Assembly (NCBI RefSeq): GCF_026213295.1
Contig: NC_079413.1
Span: forward strand, 18,184,030-18,248,029
DNA from: Gadus chalcogrammus
Lineage: Eukaryota > Chordata > Actinopteri > Gadiformes > Gadidae
DNA length: 64,000 nucleotides
Direction of reading: 5' to 3'
Shown: positions 32,766-45,682 of the stretch, one piece after another
Numbering within the stretch: the first letter of the stretch is position 1
How the letters are laid out: each line of letters begins with the position of its first letter
Program-made: the position numbers and the translations under genes
Notes under the pieces: model-generated
What the model was told of the DNA's origin: nothing
The model's input: only the letters and a program-made list of their open reading frames with translations
Database searches by the model: none

Positions 32766-32958
32766 TGCACGCCTCCGTGCATTCAAAGGTTTTGAGTAAG
32801 GTTGTGATGATCGCTCAGACAATTTAAGTAGCACGAAATTATAACTGCATTCCTCGTTCGGAACACTTAGTAACTTAAAGTTGGGTTGACCTGATAGCGG
32901 ATTTTGTTTGTTGTTTCACAATACTTTTGAGTTAGTAGTACTGTTCGGGTTTACAGTG

Positions 32959-33470
32959 CACAGCTGGCCTGTGGCCACGTCTTTGAAGTCTGGGGTCAAA
33001 AGGTCAAAAGGAGCCGGCACCACGCCGCTTATGAGATAACAAAAAGTGAATCTGTATTTCTCTCATAACATTTTGTCATTATTGAAGAGAGGCCTGATTC
33101 TCAGATATGCATGTTGGACTGTTAGGGTATAGGTCTGGGAAGAACTTCAGGCCAAAATCTTGCAAGCGAGCCGCTGGGTGCAGGTGCAACGAGATGGAGC
33201 ACTTGCTGAGTCATTTCCTGTAGGGCTGGAGCCACAGGTTGAAGCGTATATGCGTCCTTTGAAACCCCCTTTGATATATAAGAGACCCCAAGGTACAGTT
33301 TACTTAAATGTTCTCGCCTCAGTCACCTATTGCATCACTTCCTTTAGGGCTTCGGCCTCCTAATTGATCATTGTAGTATAATTGAATGCCCTCTTTCATA
33401 TTATATGATACTTCCACCACTGGGACGTGGCAACAACTCTCCAAATCCATATGGGGGGGGGGATGCTTTT
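32959..33470. repeat. foldback repeat, left copy, second part
   Basis: Continues 24490-25757 after the CACTA-type insertion; complementary to about 34970-35410 and also similar in direct orientation to 36700-37140. It includes GTCTGGGGTCAAAAGGTC and ends at a G run beside the block GACAGTAGGGGTGTACAC. Confidence 0.8.
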
Positions 33471-33544
33471 GGACAGTAGGGGTGTACACTAGACATAAAT
33501 AGGAAGCAAACTCAGGAGAAGGAATGACCTCTCACAAATATTTA

Positions 33545-34930
33545 TTGAATACATTTCGTTCTGTGTAGCATGGAAAAATCTGAGAAACACTCCCATTCAG
33601 AATGCATTGGTTTACATTTCGTTCTTTGGAAAACGGTTCTTTAGTAATAATATTTGAGGGAATTTTGTTGTTGTTTTAGCAGCGAAATGCACCGTGTGCG
33701 TGTGTGTGTCTGTGTCTGTGTGTGTCTGTGCGTGCGTGTGCGTGTGTGTGTGTGTGTGCTTGTGTGTGTGTGCGTGCGTGTGTGTATAACACGCTATTTT
33801 ATGTTGAAATGCGACGTAATCCAGTGTTCACGAAACGTACACTGTCAACGTATGCTTTTGGCGACTGGGTTGGCTCTCAGATATACGTGTTTCTAACAAG
33901 ATGATATCATTAAAAGTTACATAAAGTAACAGTTTAATAACACAAACGCAGGAAGCACGTGAGCTGCTAGTTTAGCGAAAGCAGCGTCCCTATTCCTAAC
34001 AACCTGACATCGTTGAAACATGCAAGCGAGCCGATCAAATCCTAATAACTATAAAACTAAAGATCAGACACAATCACTGACTGAAGATTATGCAAGTAAA
34101 AAGTATATTTCTCTCTAGAAATGTTATTAGAAACACGTTTAACGGTGAATCGGTCCTAAAATATTGCATTTCCCATTCAGATAAAAAAGATTAAAAAAGA
34201 TCATACACATTCACTGACTGAAGATTATGTAAGGAAAATGTAAATTTCTCGCTAGAAATGTCATTAGAAACGCGTTTAATCGTGTATCTGTCCTAAAATA
34301 TTGCATTTCCCATTCAGATAATAAAGATTAATATAAGCTACGCTGTGCTCCGGAGCCGCGGGGGATTCTGGGAATTGGGGTTGTCAGTTGACAAATGGGG
34401 CTTTTGTTAACTTGTTTTGTTGTTAGGATTAAGTGGGGTTAATGGGTTCGGGATGTTATGTGGTTGTGTGTTGTTCTATTAACATTGTTCGTGTGTTCAT
34501 TGTTGTCGACACCGTCACCGAGAGTGACGTGACCATCGTTTCGGGAAGCTGTTCCGTGTTGAAGTCTCGTTCAATAAAAACCAACTCTCGTTGTCGAGCG
34601 TTCAATAAAAAACAACTCTCGTTGTCGAGCGTGCCCCCCCCCCCCCCCCTACAAACGTGTCTCCCCCCCCCCCCCTCAACAAACGTGTCGTCTTCCCCCC
34701 CCTCAACAAACGTGTCTCCCCCCCCCCCCCCCGGTCAACAACAGTCTACCTCCCCCCCCCCCCTAAACAATCGTGTCCACAATTTGCCGTGAAACCCAAA
34801 CCCCGAAACCCGCCTCCACAGCGGCACGCGTGGATACTGTAGGTATAACACGCTATTTTTTACGTTGAAATGCTACGTATCCAGTGTTCATGGAAACGTA
34901 CACCGTCAACGTTTTTTCTTGGCGACTGGG
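33545..34930. repeat. 20-kb inverted duplication, middle right arm (R2)
   Basis: Inverted counterpart of 22985-24410, including GT microsatellite 33695-33785, the two roughly 120-bp units near 34070-34330 and C-run tandem motifs 34632-34760. Run lengths and some substitutions differ between arms. Confidence 0.85.
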
Positions 34931-34944
34931 TTGGTCCACAAGCA

Positions 34945-37145
34945 TCCCCCCCCCCCCCCCCCCCCCCTCCCCATATGGATTTGGAGAATTGTTGCCACGT
35001 CCCAGTGGTGGAGGTATCATATATATGAAAGAGGGCATTCAATTATACTATAATGATCAATTAGGAGGCCGAAGCCCTAAAGGAAGTGATGCAATAGGTG
35101 ACTGAGGGTCAACATTAGCAAATGATGCATACGCTTCAACTTGTGGCTCCAGCCCTACAGGAAATGACTCAGCAAGTGCTCCATCTCGTTGCACCTGCAC
35201 CCAGCGGCTCGCTTGCAAGATTTTGGCCTGAAGTTCTTCCCAGACCTAAACCCTAGCCATCCAACATGCATATCTGAGAATCAGGCCTCTCTTTAATAAG
35301 GACAAAAAGTTATGAGAGAAATACACATGAACTTTTTGTTATCTCATAAGCGGCGTGGTGCCGGCTCCTTTTGACCTTTTGACCCCAGACTTCAAAAATG
35401 TGGCCACAGGCCAGCTGTGTCTACACACCTTAAGCCACAAATGTACACCTCCATCCCACAAAAAATGGGGACTAGAAACTAACCTCTGTCTTATCTACAT
35501 TTACTGTACTGTTGGAGGTCACGCCCCTTTTCCGGCCTTTTCGAGATAGCCAGGGATACTTAAATGTTTACACACATTTCCCGGGGCCCCGAGAACGACA
35601 TATCCGAGATTTGGAGTTCTAGCCCTTAGAGAAAAAAAGTTTTCCCAAATGGACTGTCATTTGGACAAAGCCCCTCAGAAGTGTTGCCTGCAAGACCTAA
35701 TGGTTCAGAATGTGGTGGAAAAACAGTTTTTGAGATAGGAAGGTCCTACCACCCTGAAATTTGAATACCTTATTCTAGGGCCTAACTGGGACCCCCGCAC
35801 CGAAACTTGGCCCGGTCGGACCCCGAGGGCAGGAAGGGGAGGCCCTTCCTGCCTGAAACTTGGCCCAGTCGGACCCCGAGTGCAGGAAGGTGGGGCCTGG
35901 ACTTTCATAATCTTCGCTTGGTGAATGTGAAGGATGTTTGGTCGGATGCTATGACGAAGAATCGTAATGTGAATGGGAATATTCTATAAATGTCTTGATA
36001 TCATCTTTCGTCTCAACACTTCTGCTGCAGCCGCTTAAAGTCTCACTCCGAGAACCTTAAAATTTGAATCAATCCATTAGAAGTATGAAAATATCTTCCC
36101 GGTGGCGTAACGGAGCAAACAAGGTGTGCTTTGACATCTACGTTTCGAGGCGATTGCAACAGTGCCACACATGATCATATTTGAATATGTTTCGGGGTAG
36201 TAATTAGCTGTCGATTTTGGAGGCCTTTATCAATAATGACCAGCTATAGATTTGCTTCCCGATGGAGATTTCTGACAAATTACATGTTATTTAGCATCTA
36301 CACGTTAAGCTGAGTCCAATGAGATCAAGCTCGCCCTCTTGCTACACCGAGATCATGTCCTAGACCTATGTGTACCATGTAAAATACATGTTACCACCCG
36401 CATGCTTGGTGTCATTGGACTCAGCTCAACGTGTAGATGCTAAATAACATGTCATTTGTCACAAATTTCTATCGGGAAGCAAATCAATAGCTGCTCATTA
36501 TTGATTAAGGCCTCCAATTTCGACAGCTAATTACTACCATTAAACATGTTCGAATATGCTCATGTGTGGCACCGTTGCAATCGCCTGGAAGCGTAGATGT
36601 TGAAGGACACCTTGTTCTCCCTCTTACGCCACCGGGAAGATATTTAAATACTTCTGATTGACTGATGAATTGATTCAGCTATTCCCCCAGAAGTCTGGGG
36701 TCAAAAGGTCAAAAGGAGCCGGCACCACGCCGCTTATGAGATAACAAAAGTTCATGTGTATTTCTCTCATAACTTTTTGTCATTATTAAAGAGAGGCCTG
36801 ATTCTCAGATATGCATGTTGGATGGCTAGGGTGTAGGTCTGGGAAGAACTTCAGGCCGAAATCTTGTAAGCGAGCCGCTGGGTGCAGGTGCAACGAGATG
36901 GAGCACTTGCTGAGTCATTTCCTGTAGGGCTGGAGCCACAGGTTGAAGCGTATGAGTCCTTTGAGACCCCCTTTGATAAAAGGGGTTCTCAAATGTTGAC
37001 CCTCAGTCACCTATTGCATCATTTCCTTTAGGGCTTCGGCCTCCTAATTGATCATTATAGTATAATTGAATGCCCTCTTTCATATATATGATACCTCCAC
37101 CACTGGGACGTGGCAACAGTTCTCCAAATCCATATGGGGAGGGGG
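34945..37145. repeat. 2.2-kb foldback repeat, right copy (R3)
   Basis: Arms about 34970-35395 and 36690-37140 are inverted copies (CCATATGGATTTGGAG; AGGAGGCCGAAGCCCTAAAG). The centre holds a second palindrome near 36060-36680 and, at about 35790-35890, a partial tandem duplication of a unit around CTTGGCCCGGTCGGACCCCGA that is single in the left copy. C and G runs with GCATCC/GGATGC mark the outer ends. It preserves the empty target of the CACTA-type element. No gene seen. Confidence 0.8.
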
Positions 37146-37159
37146 GAGGGATGCTTGTG

Positions 37160-40016
37160 GACAGTAGGGGTGTATACTCGACATAAATAGGAAGCAAACT
37201 CAGGAGAAGTAATGACATCTCACAAATATTTATTTAATAAATTGTTTCAAATGACCCTGCCTCGTTAAATCAATGAGCTTGGTGTTTTGCTTTCCAAAAT
37301 AGGTTATAGTAGAAGTCTAAACAGCAGAAAATAAAAACACCCAAGCTGCCTTTTAAGGATACCTTGGAATATCTGCCTATTTTCTAACCATCGGACCCTA
37401 GTTTACGACAAAAACAACACAATGGACGGCAGCTCCTTTGCCGCATGGTTTTTAGAGCCATGTAAGGATTAGAGGGGGCAACCACCATAGCAACCATAAC
37501 GGTCAAGTGACTGGATGCAGCCCCGTTGAAAGAAATTGAATACCGTCCTACACACTCAAGATATTAATGATATTTAAATTATTATGACCATGAAGTTTAT
37601 TTGCATGGGTTTACATTTCGTTCTGTGTAGCATGGAAAAATCGGAGAAACACTCCCATTCAGAATGCATTGGTTTACATTTCGTTCTTTGGAGCACGGTT
37701 ATTTTTATCTATTTATTTATTTTCAGTTTTTGAGGAGGTGCTTCAAAGATGCAAATGTTTCAGCAATAATCCAAAATCCAATGGCAAAACCCGTTGGCTT
37801 TTTGTCGAGGGAATCCAGGGCGACGCTCACTTCCGGGTTGGCCAACATACGTCATCCCTCCACCACTCTACTGTAAAAACACATGTTCAAGTTGAATGAG
37901 AATAATAATAATAATAATAATAATTCTGCCATAGTATTTATTTAAGGGGGGGGGGATACAAGTATTTTGGCCATTCGTAGTGTTGATCAGCAGAGAAATA
38001 ATTTGTCCGCAAAGACGGTGACGTCGCTTAACAACGGAAGACGCTGGGATAGACAAGTCACCGGACTACTACCCATGAACAGAGCGTTCCACGGCATTGA
38101 GAAGACCCGTGTAATAAAGGCCTATAATATTTCTGTTTATGGCATAGATTTCTCCTCAGATTAGGCCAATAAACCAATGGTAAAATAAAAATAAAAACGC
38201 TGGTGGTGGGAAATATCGGCCCGACCCGGCCCGCGTCGGGCTCGGGCAGAGAATCTAAACACTGACTGGAACTACTTAGCAGGTGTCTGTAGGGCTATAT
38301 CAGGAGTTAATGCATGCACTGCAGCCAATCAGAATCAGAGTATTCCCCCAGACCGTGGTCTGAACAATATTATTCACGAGTTATAAACAACCCCTACACA
38401 TCAATATTAATGATAACCCTATGGAAATTGCCATAAAAGAGATACAATTTCGCACGTTGAGCACACAGTTGTGTGACTCGTTTATTTAGTAAGAGAGAAA
38501 CAGGAAATCCAAACGTGCAGAAGGTAAACAAATCCCGCATGGGCTCTGACGTCATGAGACGCTCGTAATCCTTAAAAGGGACAGCGATCCCTGAACCACC
38601 AAGATAGTAAACGACATGCCTAACACAATTGAAAGAACAACACATAACAAAATACTGTAGGTGAATTATGTTACACTCACTACAACCCATTAAATACGGT
38701 ATTATTTCTAGATGTCATGGCAACGTCCGCTCGCGACACTGGACTTGCGATCGAGGCATCGACGCGGACGTTCATTCACATTGCCAAAAACAAGAGAATA
38801 GATGGCTAGATAAAATAAACATCAAGACATGCAATTCTAAAAAGAACAGATGAAGCAGCTACCCTTTTTTCCTTCGCGGTTTGCCTACAGACTAGCGCAC
38901 CTGCATTTAATATATCCGTGTATTGTCACAATTTCTCAGTATCAAAGGTGAAAGTAGAAACGGGTGGCCAAAAGCTGTCATTTGTTAGTTATCACAGACA
39001 ATTTTCAACAATGAATGATCTGTACGGAGCTCCATAAGGGACATTAGGGAGAACGCTCCCGGACAGAACCTTAGTTTGGAAGTCATGCTTAGTGACACGA
39101 CAAATAGCCTACTTCCAATTGAAATACAACATTTAGAAAATAGGCCTACGTGTCCCTGATCACGTTTCAATAGATTAAATAACGTGACAGTGTCACATAT
39201 TTTCGTGAGACCATACCCTTACTTCCATGAGTATACTTAAAGGAAGTATACTATCCGCACTGTCTACTACGTTAATTTTTCAGATGTGAGTGCTGTTCCA
39301 AATCGAGTACTCCGTGGTGCACTAACCGGAAATTACGATCACGTTTGCCGCCGTGGCTCCTCCCCCGCAATAAACATCCCGCTTTGAACGGTGAACTCTT
39401 TACGCCTAGCAGCTATAAAAGCTATAAAACTATAAACTACAAAATGACTCTATTATTGCAGACTATGTGGGAAATGCGCCGACTTTGGCTCAGCCTGGCT
39501 CCGCCTCTTTCGCTACGTTGCTAAGATGGCTGCCGTTGAGTACGTGGAGTGTCCTTCGATCCACACTTCACGATTAGCCCGTTTTGAGTACGGCATCCGG
39601 GTCCTTGAAGTATACTTCTTTTCGCCGGATCTGGAACGTACTGCGTACTCAAATTTTGGCTAGTAAGTACGGACAGTACGGGTATTGGAACATGGCACTG
39701 TACTTACGTGACACAAACCAGCACAGCAAACGTTCTCTCCCGCTTGAGATGACGTCTTTCTTTATAGGTTCATGGGTCTGATTTCCCATGCTGATATCCC
39801 CGGAGATTCTCGGGCATCTTCGACAATTTGGCTATAGATGGTCTCATTACACGCTAAATAATATAATTATAGCCTAATTATATATATAGCCTATACATAT
39901 ATATAGGCAATATATATAATTAGGCAATATATATATATATATACATATAGCATTTGTGGTTTTGGCATAAACATAACTAGGGTGCACTGTACTATCTGCG
40001 CACACCCTTTCTGAAG

Positions 40017-40055
<39 letters not shown>

Positions 40056-40254
40056 CTCCCTCTCTCTCTTTCTCTCTCTCTCGTAGTGTTTTGTGGAGCA
40101 CGTTCATTGTCCGACAACACTCCCATTCAGAAAGCATTGGTTTACATTTCGTTCTGTGTAGCACGCAAAAAGTCGGACTATCGTACTCTGGAACACGCTT
40201 CAATAGATTAACGTTCGTGCGCATGAGCACGCAATCGCGTGATACCGGGTTGCC
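37160..40254. repeat. 20-kb inverted duplication, outer right arm (R1)
   Basis: Inverted counterpart of 19954-22980. The far end repeats the first codons of the hAT transposase (ATG near 40222 on the plus strand), then diverges. It lacks the rest of the gene, so this is a promoter plus start codon without a body. Confidence 0.88.
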
Positions 40255-40841
40255 TGGCTTGGTGCGGTGGTGATGTCTACAGACCTGCAAGACGGTTGCT
40301 CCTCCTCTGCATCTTCGTCTTGGTCACGTGCTCCCACTTGAACAAATTTCAGCATAGACCCTGCAATAATTTAGAAATACAACGAAAAAGGATCAGTATA
40401 GAAAGAGACAAAAATATTCAAACAAAGAATCTTAAGAATTATAAGAATTAAGAATTATAAACATTTAAAACTAAGGTGCTCTCCCCCTTTATTGATCAAC
40501 TATTTGATAAATGTAATCTAAATAAATAGCATAATAGAACGTAAAGTAAAGTAACATTTAGCTGGCGTCAGTTCAAGTCAATTCAAGTCTTTTATTGTCA
40601 GATGCACAGAACAACGGAGTCAGACTGGGCACTGAAATTCTTAGGACAGGACACCGTACCACACTACCATAACATTACAAGACATAAGATAACATACAAG
40701 TACTCCACGTGATATAACAACATAACTTAACAAACGATATACCTATGAAAGACAAATAATAGTAGACCTACGAGATAAACATATTGCACAATATGCAATA
40801 TCGATACTAAACATAAATACACGCACTAAGCAGATACACAT
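40255..40841. other. no gene seen; dispersed repeat-like segment
   Basis: The segment near 40570-40690 (GTCAATTCAAGTCTTTTATTG followed by CACAGAACAACGGAGTCAG) looks like a common fish dispersed repeat, possibly a SINE or LINE tail. No coding frame is convincing. Confidence 0.35.
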
Positions 40842-41178
40842 TGTGGCAACCCCGATCGTCGGCGGCTGAGATTCCCGAAGGAGACGGACCAAATAGGGTG
40901 TGGGTCAACGGTTTTTATTGCGTATAACCACTTAAAAAAGGTCAAACAAAAGACAACGAAAGTTCTTCCACTTATGGGGTAAAAAGGGTGAGGGGGGGTC
41001 GGTGAGGTCAGCATGGCTCCCGCTCCCGGCTTCTCCCGCGCCCGTCGCTCCCTCTCAGCACGAGTCACATGGCTGAGAGAGCCCCGAATGAGTGGAGAAG
41101 CAGGCTATTTAAGCTGCTTCTCCACCGGTTCCTCAGGTGCTCCTCATCTTCTTAATTGGCAACGGCCGGGTTGCCACA
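40842..41178 (-). repeat. solo LTR (337 bp)
   Basis: It starts TGTGGCAACC and ends GGTTGCCACA with the 4-bp duplication ACAT on both sides (40838-40841 and 41179-41182). The minus strand has an AATAAA near 40915, so the LTR is read right to left. No internal domain adjoins it, indicating recombination between former LTRs. Probably Ty3/gypsy type by its ends. Confidence 0.75.
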
Positions 41179-41294
41179 ACATATGTACCTACATGTCTTT
41201 CACTATCTGCTAGAGCTATACTGAACATAGTCTAGTTAGGCCTACTTGTAAAATGCATAATGTTTAACAGTAAAATCTAAATTTAGCTTGCACC

Positions 41295-42148
41295 TAGGGT
41301 TGCCAACTTCCTAAACCCCAAATGAGGGACACTTTTCTTCCAGGTGCGCACACGCGCCAACAGCTGACCAACAATAATGGAAATTGCAAGGTTTCATTAG
41401 CCATACCATGAACCTATTAAATTCAGTGTTATTTTGGCAAAACAACTACTGTACTTGCTTGGATGTATTGTTCATAATAATAGTCAAGACAATCATTACA
41501 AGTTTCTCTCAAATTTCATGTTGTTTTCGTTAGCATTAGCATTAGACCTGTTTAGCATAGACTCCTGGTTGCTATGGTTATCTAGGTGCTATGCTAGCTA
41601 GCTAGCTAGCTAAGGGAACTTTTAATACCCTTTAACGATCTAAATGTAAGATTTCCGTTTGCATGAAATTATAGCTAGTTATCTAGCTAATGTTATAGTC
41701 TCCTCGATTTAATTTCTACAATTATAATGGGTGCTTGAGAAACGTCGTATGAACGAGTTCATGTTCATGAGTTAAATGTATTATTATTATTATTATTATA
41801 TTCACACATATAAACACCAGTTCATCATGTCTAAAGAATTCTGATGTGAAATATGAAAACAACAATGTGCAAGCTTCCAATTTAATCGTGATTTAAGATA
41901 CTTAGATCGCTAAAAGTTTCACCTTTTCGTGCTGGCGTTACAAATGCTTGTTGTGGAGAGGAGTGCAGCTGAGAGCCGCTTGTCTCCAGGGCACAGACAC
42001 TAAACTGTTACATTTTTCTCTTTTCACGGATACAAATAAAAAAGGCTGTGATTGTTATACGGGACTGCAGCTGTCCCTGACGCTGACGGGACAATTCAAA
42101 ATCATAATTCGGGATGTCCCGGACAATTCGGGACAGTTGGCAACCCTT
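41295..42148. mobile_element. 854-bp hAT MITE
   Basis: The ends TAGGGTTGCCAACT and AGTTGGCAACCCTT are inverted, flanked by the perfect 8-bp duplication CTTGCACC (41287-41294 and 42149-42156). No transposase. A GCTAGCTA repeat lies near 41590-41612. Confidence 0.88.
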
Positions 42149-42313
42149 CTTGCACCTAAGTTATAACATATTTGAGTGTGCTAACATTAGCAATAACGTT
42201 AGCTAGTTCGAGGTGTATGCATAGGCTAACCCAGTGGTTCCCAAACTTTTTTTCAGGGGACCCCCTTTTGGACTTAACCCCCCCCCCCCCCCCCCCCCCC
42301 AACTTGTTGCTAT

Positions 42314-43098
42314 TAGGGGTGTAAATCTCTGGTTTCATCACGATACGATATTATATCGATTCATTGGACAACGATACGATATTTGCCGATATCAAAAGTC
42401 TGCCGCGATACGAATTTGATTCAGGGGCATGCGATCGATATGCGATGATATCATATGCCCATTTAACACAACCTCTTACAATCACATCAACTCACATCAA
42501 CTTAATTATAATTTCATCATTTTATTTCTTTGCTCTTCCGGATATTTAAAACAAAAAAAACAATTTTAATACAAATAATAAAGTGCCACATAATTGCATT
42601 TAAGTGCCAAAGGTTTTTTATGGCTTAAATTAAAGAGCCTGTAATGATCTTTCATTTTGAACGTAGACCATTCCCAACCTATCTGTGTGGATAGTTTTCT
42701 TCTAAAAACAAAACATCCCTCGGAATCATCTTGGCTGTTAAGATAAGCCGTCCGTGTTGCCAGATTGGGCAAATTTTTCAGCCCGATTTGGCTACTTTTA
42801 ATCACGTTAGGCTGGAAAAACGGGACATATGCCCAATCTGGCAACACAAACCGAAACTAGACATCCTCGCACTCACACATGTGCTCGCTGTTGCCTCGTT
42901 TAAACCGGTGAATGGATACGAGCGGCTTGGCGCTTTGCGCAGAAATAGTTTCACAAACACCCGCGAAAGGAGATATATAATAATAAAAGGGTGTAATACT
43001 GCGATATGCATCGATGTTTGGCCGTTGCATCGATGCAGTTGGATCGTTCGCTAATCAATCGATGTATCGATCTACATCGATGTATTGTTACACCCCTA
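42314..43098. mobile_element. 785-bp hAT MITE nested in the BED-type hAT
   Basis: The ends TAGGGGTGTAA and TTACACCCCTA are flanked by the perfect duplication GTTGCTAT (42306-42313 and 43099-43106). The interior is rich in ATCGAT, CGATACGATA and CATCGATG motifs near both ends. No gene. Confidence 0.88.
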
Positions 43099-43538
43099 GT
43101 TGCTATGCATAATAATAATGTTCAAAATCATTATTATTGTTATTATTATTATTATCATTATTATTATGCAGTAGTAATCAATAGTAACCATTATTATTAT
43201 TGTTATTTTTAATAATGTTATTATTACTATGTAATATAAATCTTCAGAGACAGCCATGTAAATATGCAAATATAGCCTTTTGGCTTAAGTTTTATTATAA
43301 AACAATAAAATAATTATTCATGACAGTCAATGATAAACTGTACCCCCACAACCCATCCCAGAACATATAATATTTTTCACCTTGTAGCAATATATGTATA
43401 TACCGGTATATTAAAAAAGAAAAAAAAAAAAAATCAATACCTCCTCCCTGGCCCACCCCAAAACCATTAATAGTAAAGCATCAACAATTGGTCAGTAACA
43501 ATATAACAATACTAACCCAATCCCCACCCCCGTTTCTT

Positions 43539-45391
43539 TCAGTGACTTGGGTGTGCTTGCCTTTCTGCACAAAGTTTTTGAAATCTTGGTGACAGCTTTG
43601 AGATTGCCACTCTCAGTTCACTTTCAATGTCCAACCTTGACCTGTATTTGTTCTTGATGGAGGCCACTGCAGAAAAGCCTACAAAGGTAAGAAGTGACAA
43701 AAGGGAGAAGTATGGACACAGCCTTTCCACCCAGCAACGGATAGTCTTTCTCCACTCCAACCCAAAAGGCAGGCAGTGACTTGGCCCTAAACTGCTGTTT
43801 TAATCCTATGTCTGAAGTGACGTCAATGAACTGCTCCTGTTCAGCGACACTGAGGTGAGCAGGTGTCCTTCCACTGAAGGGGTCTGTTAGCCATTCGTAG
43901 TGTGCCACTGCATCGGTTGTTGGGAAGTATTTTTGAAAATGCAGTTGGAGGGCAGAGATGTGGGACTGAACGCATGTCAAAATGGAGTTCTGACATCCTG
44001 TAGTTTCCAGAAAGGCATGTAAGTTCTGAAACGCATCTGTGTGTCCCTCCTCCAGTCTCTGCCCCCACAGTTCCAGTTTCTTCGAAAAGGACTGCATTTT
44101 AGCAGCAAGTTGAGGGATGTGGGTGCTGGGTCCTTGCATCTGGAGATTCAACTCGTTCAATTTCTGAAAAACATCGCTAAGATATGCAAGTGCCAACAGA
44201 AAGTGTTTGTCATTGTATCTAGTCGCAAGGGCATGGCCCTCCTCCTCGAAAAAAACGCGAATCTCCTCTCTCAACTCAAACACCCGGCTTAACACTTTCC
44301 CACGCGAAAGCCATCGCGCATCACTGTGGAACAGGATGGCCGTGTGCTTGGAGCCCATCTCTCCGCACAGCGCTGCGAAAAGCCTGGCTTTCACTGGGCG
44401 CGTCTTGATGTAATTGACCGTCGCAATTACGTCGGTCATGACAGCATTCAGGTCTGGACTCAGCTGTTTTGATGCAAGCGCTTCGCGGTGAATCATACAG
44501 TGAGTCCATTGTACGTTGGGGGACGCACCTTTGATGAGCGCTTGCAGTCCACTGCGCTTCCCAGCCATAGCATGAGCCCCATCTGTGCACACTCCAACAC
44601 AACACTCCCATTTCAAATTTGCCCCTCGTATGTAAGTGTCAATCATTCGGAAAAGTTCGTTAGCAGTGGCTCTTGTTTTCAGCTCTTTGCAGAAGATCCT
44701 CTCTCATGTCCCCCGAATCGATGAAACGTATGTACGTGATCAATAAACAGTCCTTGTTGCTGTCAGTAGCTTCGTCTACCTGCAGCGCAAACCAAGTGCT
44801 AGCACGAACTCGGTCAGTCAGCTGTTCTTCAATGTCCTCAGCCATGTCGTGTATACGCCTGCCGACGGTGTTGTTTGACAGAGGAATTGATTTCAGGCCT
44901 AATTTGTTCACTGTTGCCTCGTCTCCCATGGTTCTAACTATTTCAATCACGGCGGGCAGGAACACCTCCTCGCCATCTGTGTGAGGCTTCTTTGCCTGTG
45001 CTAACAGGTAGCTCATTTTATACGAGGCGAGCTGTGCATTGGCAGTTGTAGATGCTAATTTCGTGAAAGACCTACGCTGTGCCCGAACTTTTAAAAGCTC
45101 TTCTCTAAAAAAATCAATCGGCTTGTTTTTATGTTCGGGGTGTGTTGTCTCCAAGTGGCGCTTTAGTTTGTTCGGTTTTAAACTTTCGACCGCTAGCACC
45201 TTCAGGCAGAGAAGGCACTGCGGCCGCTCCTCAGCTCCCACCATCACACTGGTAAACCCCAGTCCCACGAAAGCATCGTCAAACCTCCTTGTCTTGGCTA
45301 GGGTCGGTGTCCTCGATGATATGCCGGGTGGTGGCGTCGTCGCAGCAGCAGCAGCCTTTCTTTTTTGACCGAGTGCGAGAAATTTCTCCAT
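43539..45391 (-). pseudogene. BED-finger hAT transposase (ZBED/SCAND3-like), frameshifted
   Basis: The N-terminal frame (45391-44660) has a BED-type finger (CLLCLKVL ... HLETTHPEH) and the start of the catalytic fold (FALQVDEATDSNKD). The second frame (44700-43624) continues with CVGVCTDGAHAMAGK and THCMIHREALA. The third (43760-43539) has the C-terminal dimerisation region (GFSAVASIKNKYRSRLDIE). Frame changes lie near 44700 and 43680, so no intact product can be made. Human ZBED5 and SCAND3 derive from such transposases. Confidence 0.85.
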
Positions 45392-45630
45392 CGTGAAATC
45401 AACGAGATAGAATTATGGTCATCGCTGAGGAAAACTGAATCACTGAATTAATCACTGCGGGCCGATTATCAGACTGACGTTCGATGGCGGGACAAACCGA
45501 CAAATATAGAATCAAAGGGTGGGGTTACAGGGGGTTCTTTTCAAAGGTGGATTTCTCTCTGCAAAGTGGCTGTGCATTAAAAGCCTATTCTGACGCCAGT
45601 ATTTTAATATAATGTTTCATATAATTATTC

Positions 45631-45631
<1 letters not shown>

Positions 45632-45670
<39 letters not shown>
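45632..45670. repeat. AT microsatellite
   Basis: About 20 TA units followed by a T run, near the right end of the BED-type hAT. Confidence 0.9.

Positions 45671-45682
<12 letters not shown>

Larger units (their letters stand above)
25758..32958 (-). mobile_element. 7.2-kb CACTA-type (EnSpm-like) DNA transposon
   Basis: The ends are inverted and start CACTGTAAACCCGAA. The flanks carry a 2-bp CA duplication (25756-25757, 32959-32960). The uninterrupted site survives in the opposite arm near 35415-35425, confirming the boundaries. Subterminal AT-rich motifs such as ACTCAAA and TATTTAAGT repeat near both ends. Two genes lie on the minus strand: a zinc-finger transposase and a four-exon SAMD3-like gene. 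Both appear undisrupted, so the element may be autonomous. Confidence 0.88.
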
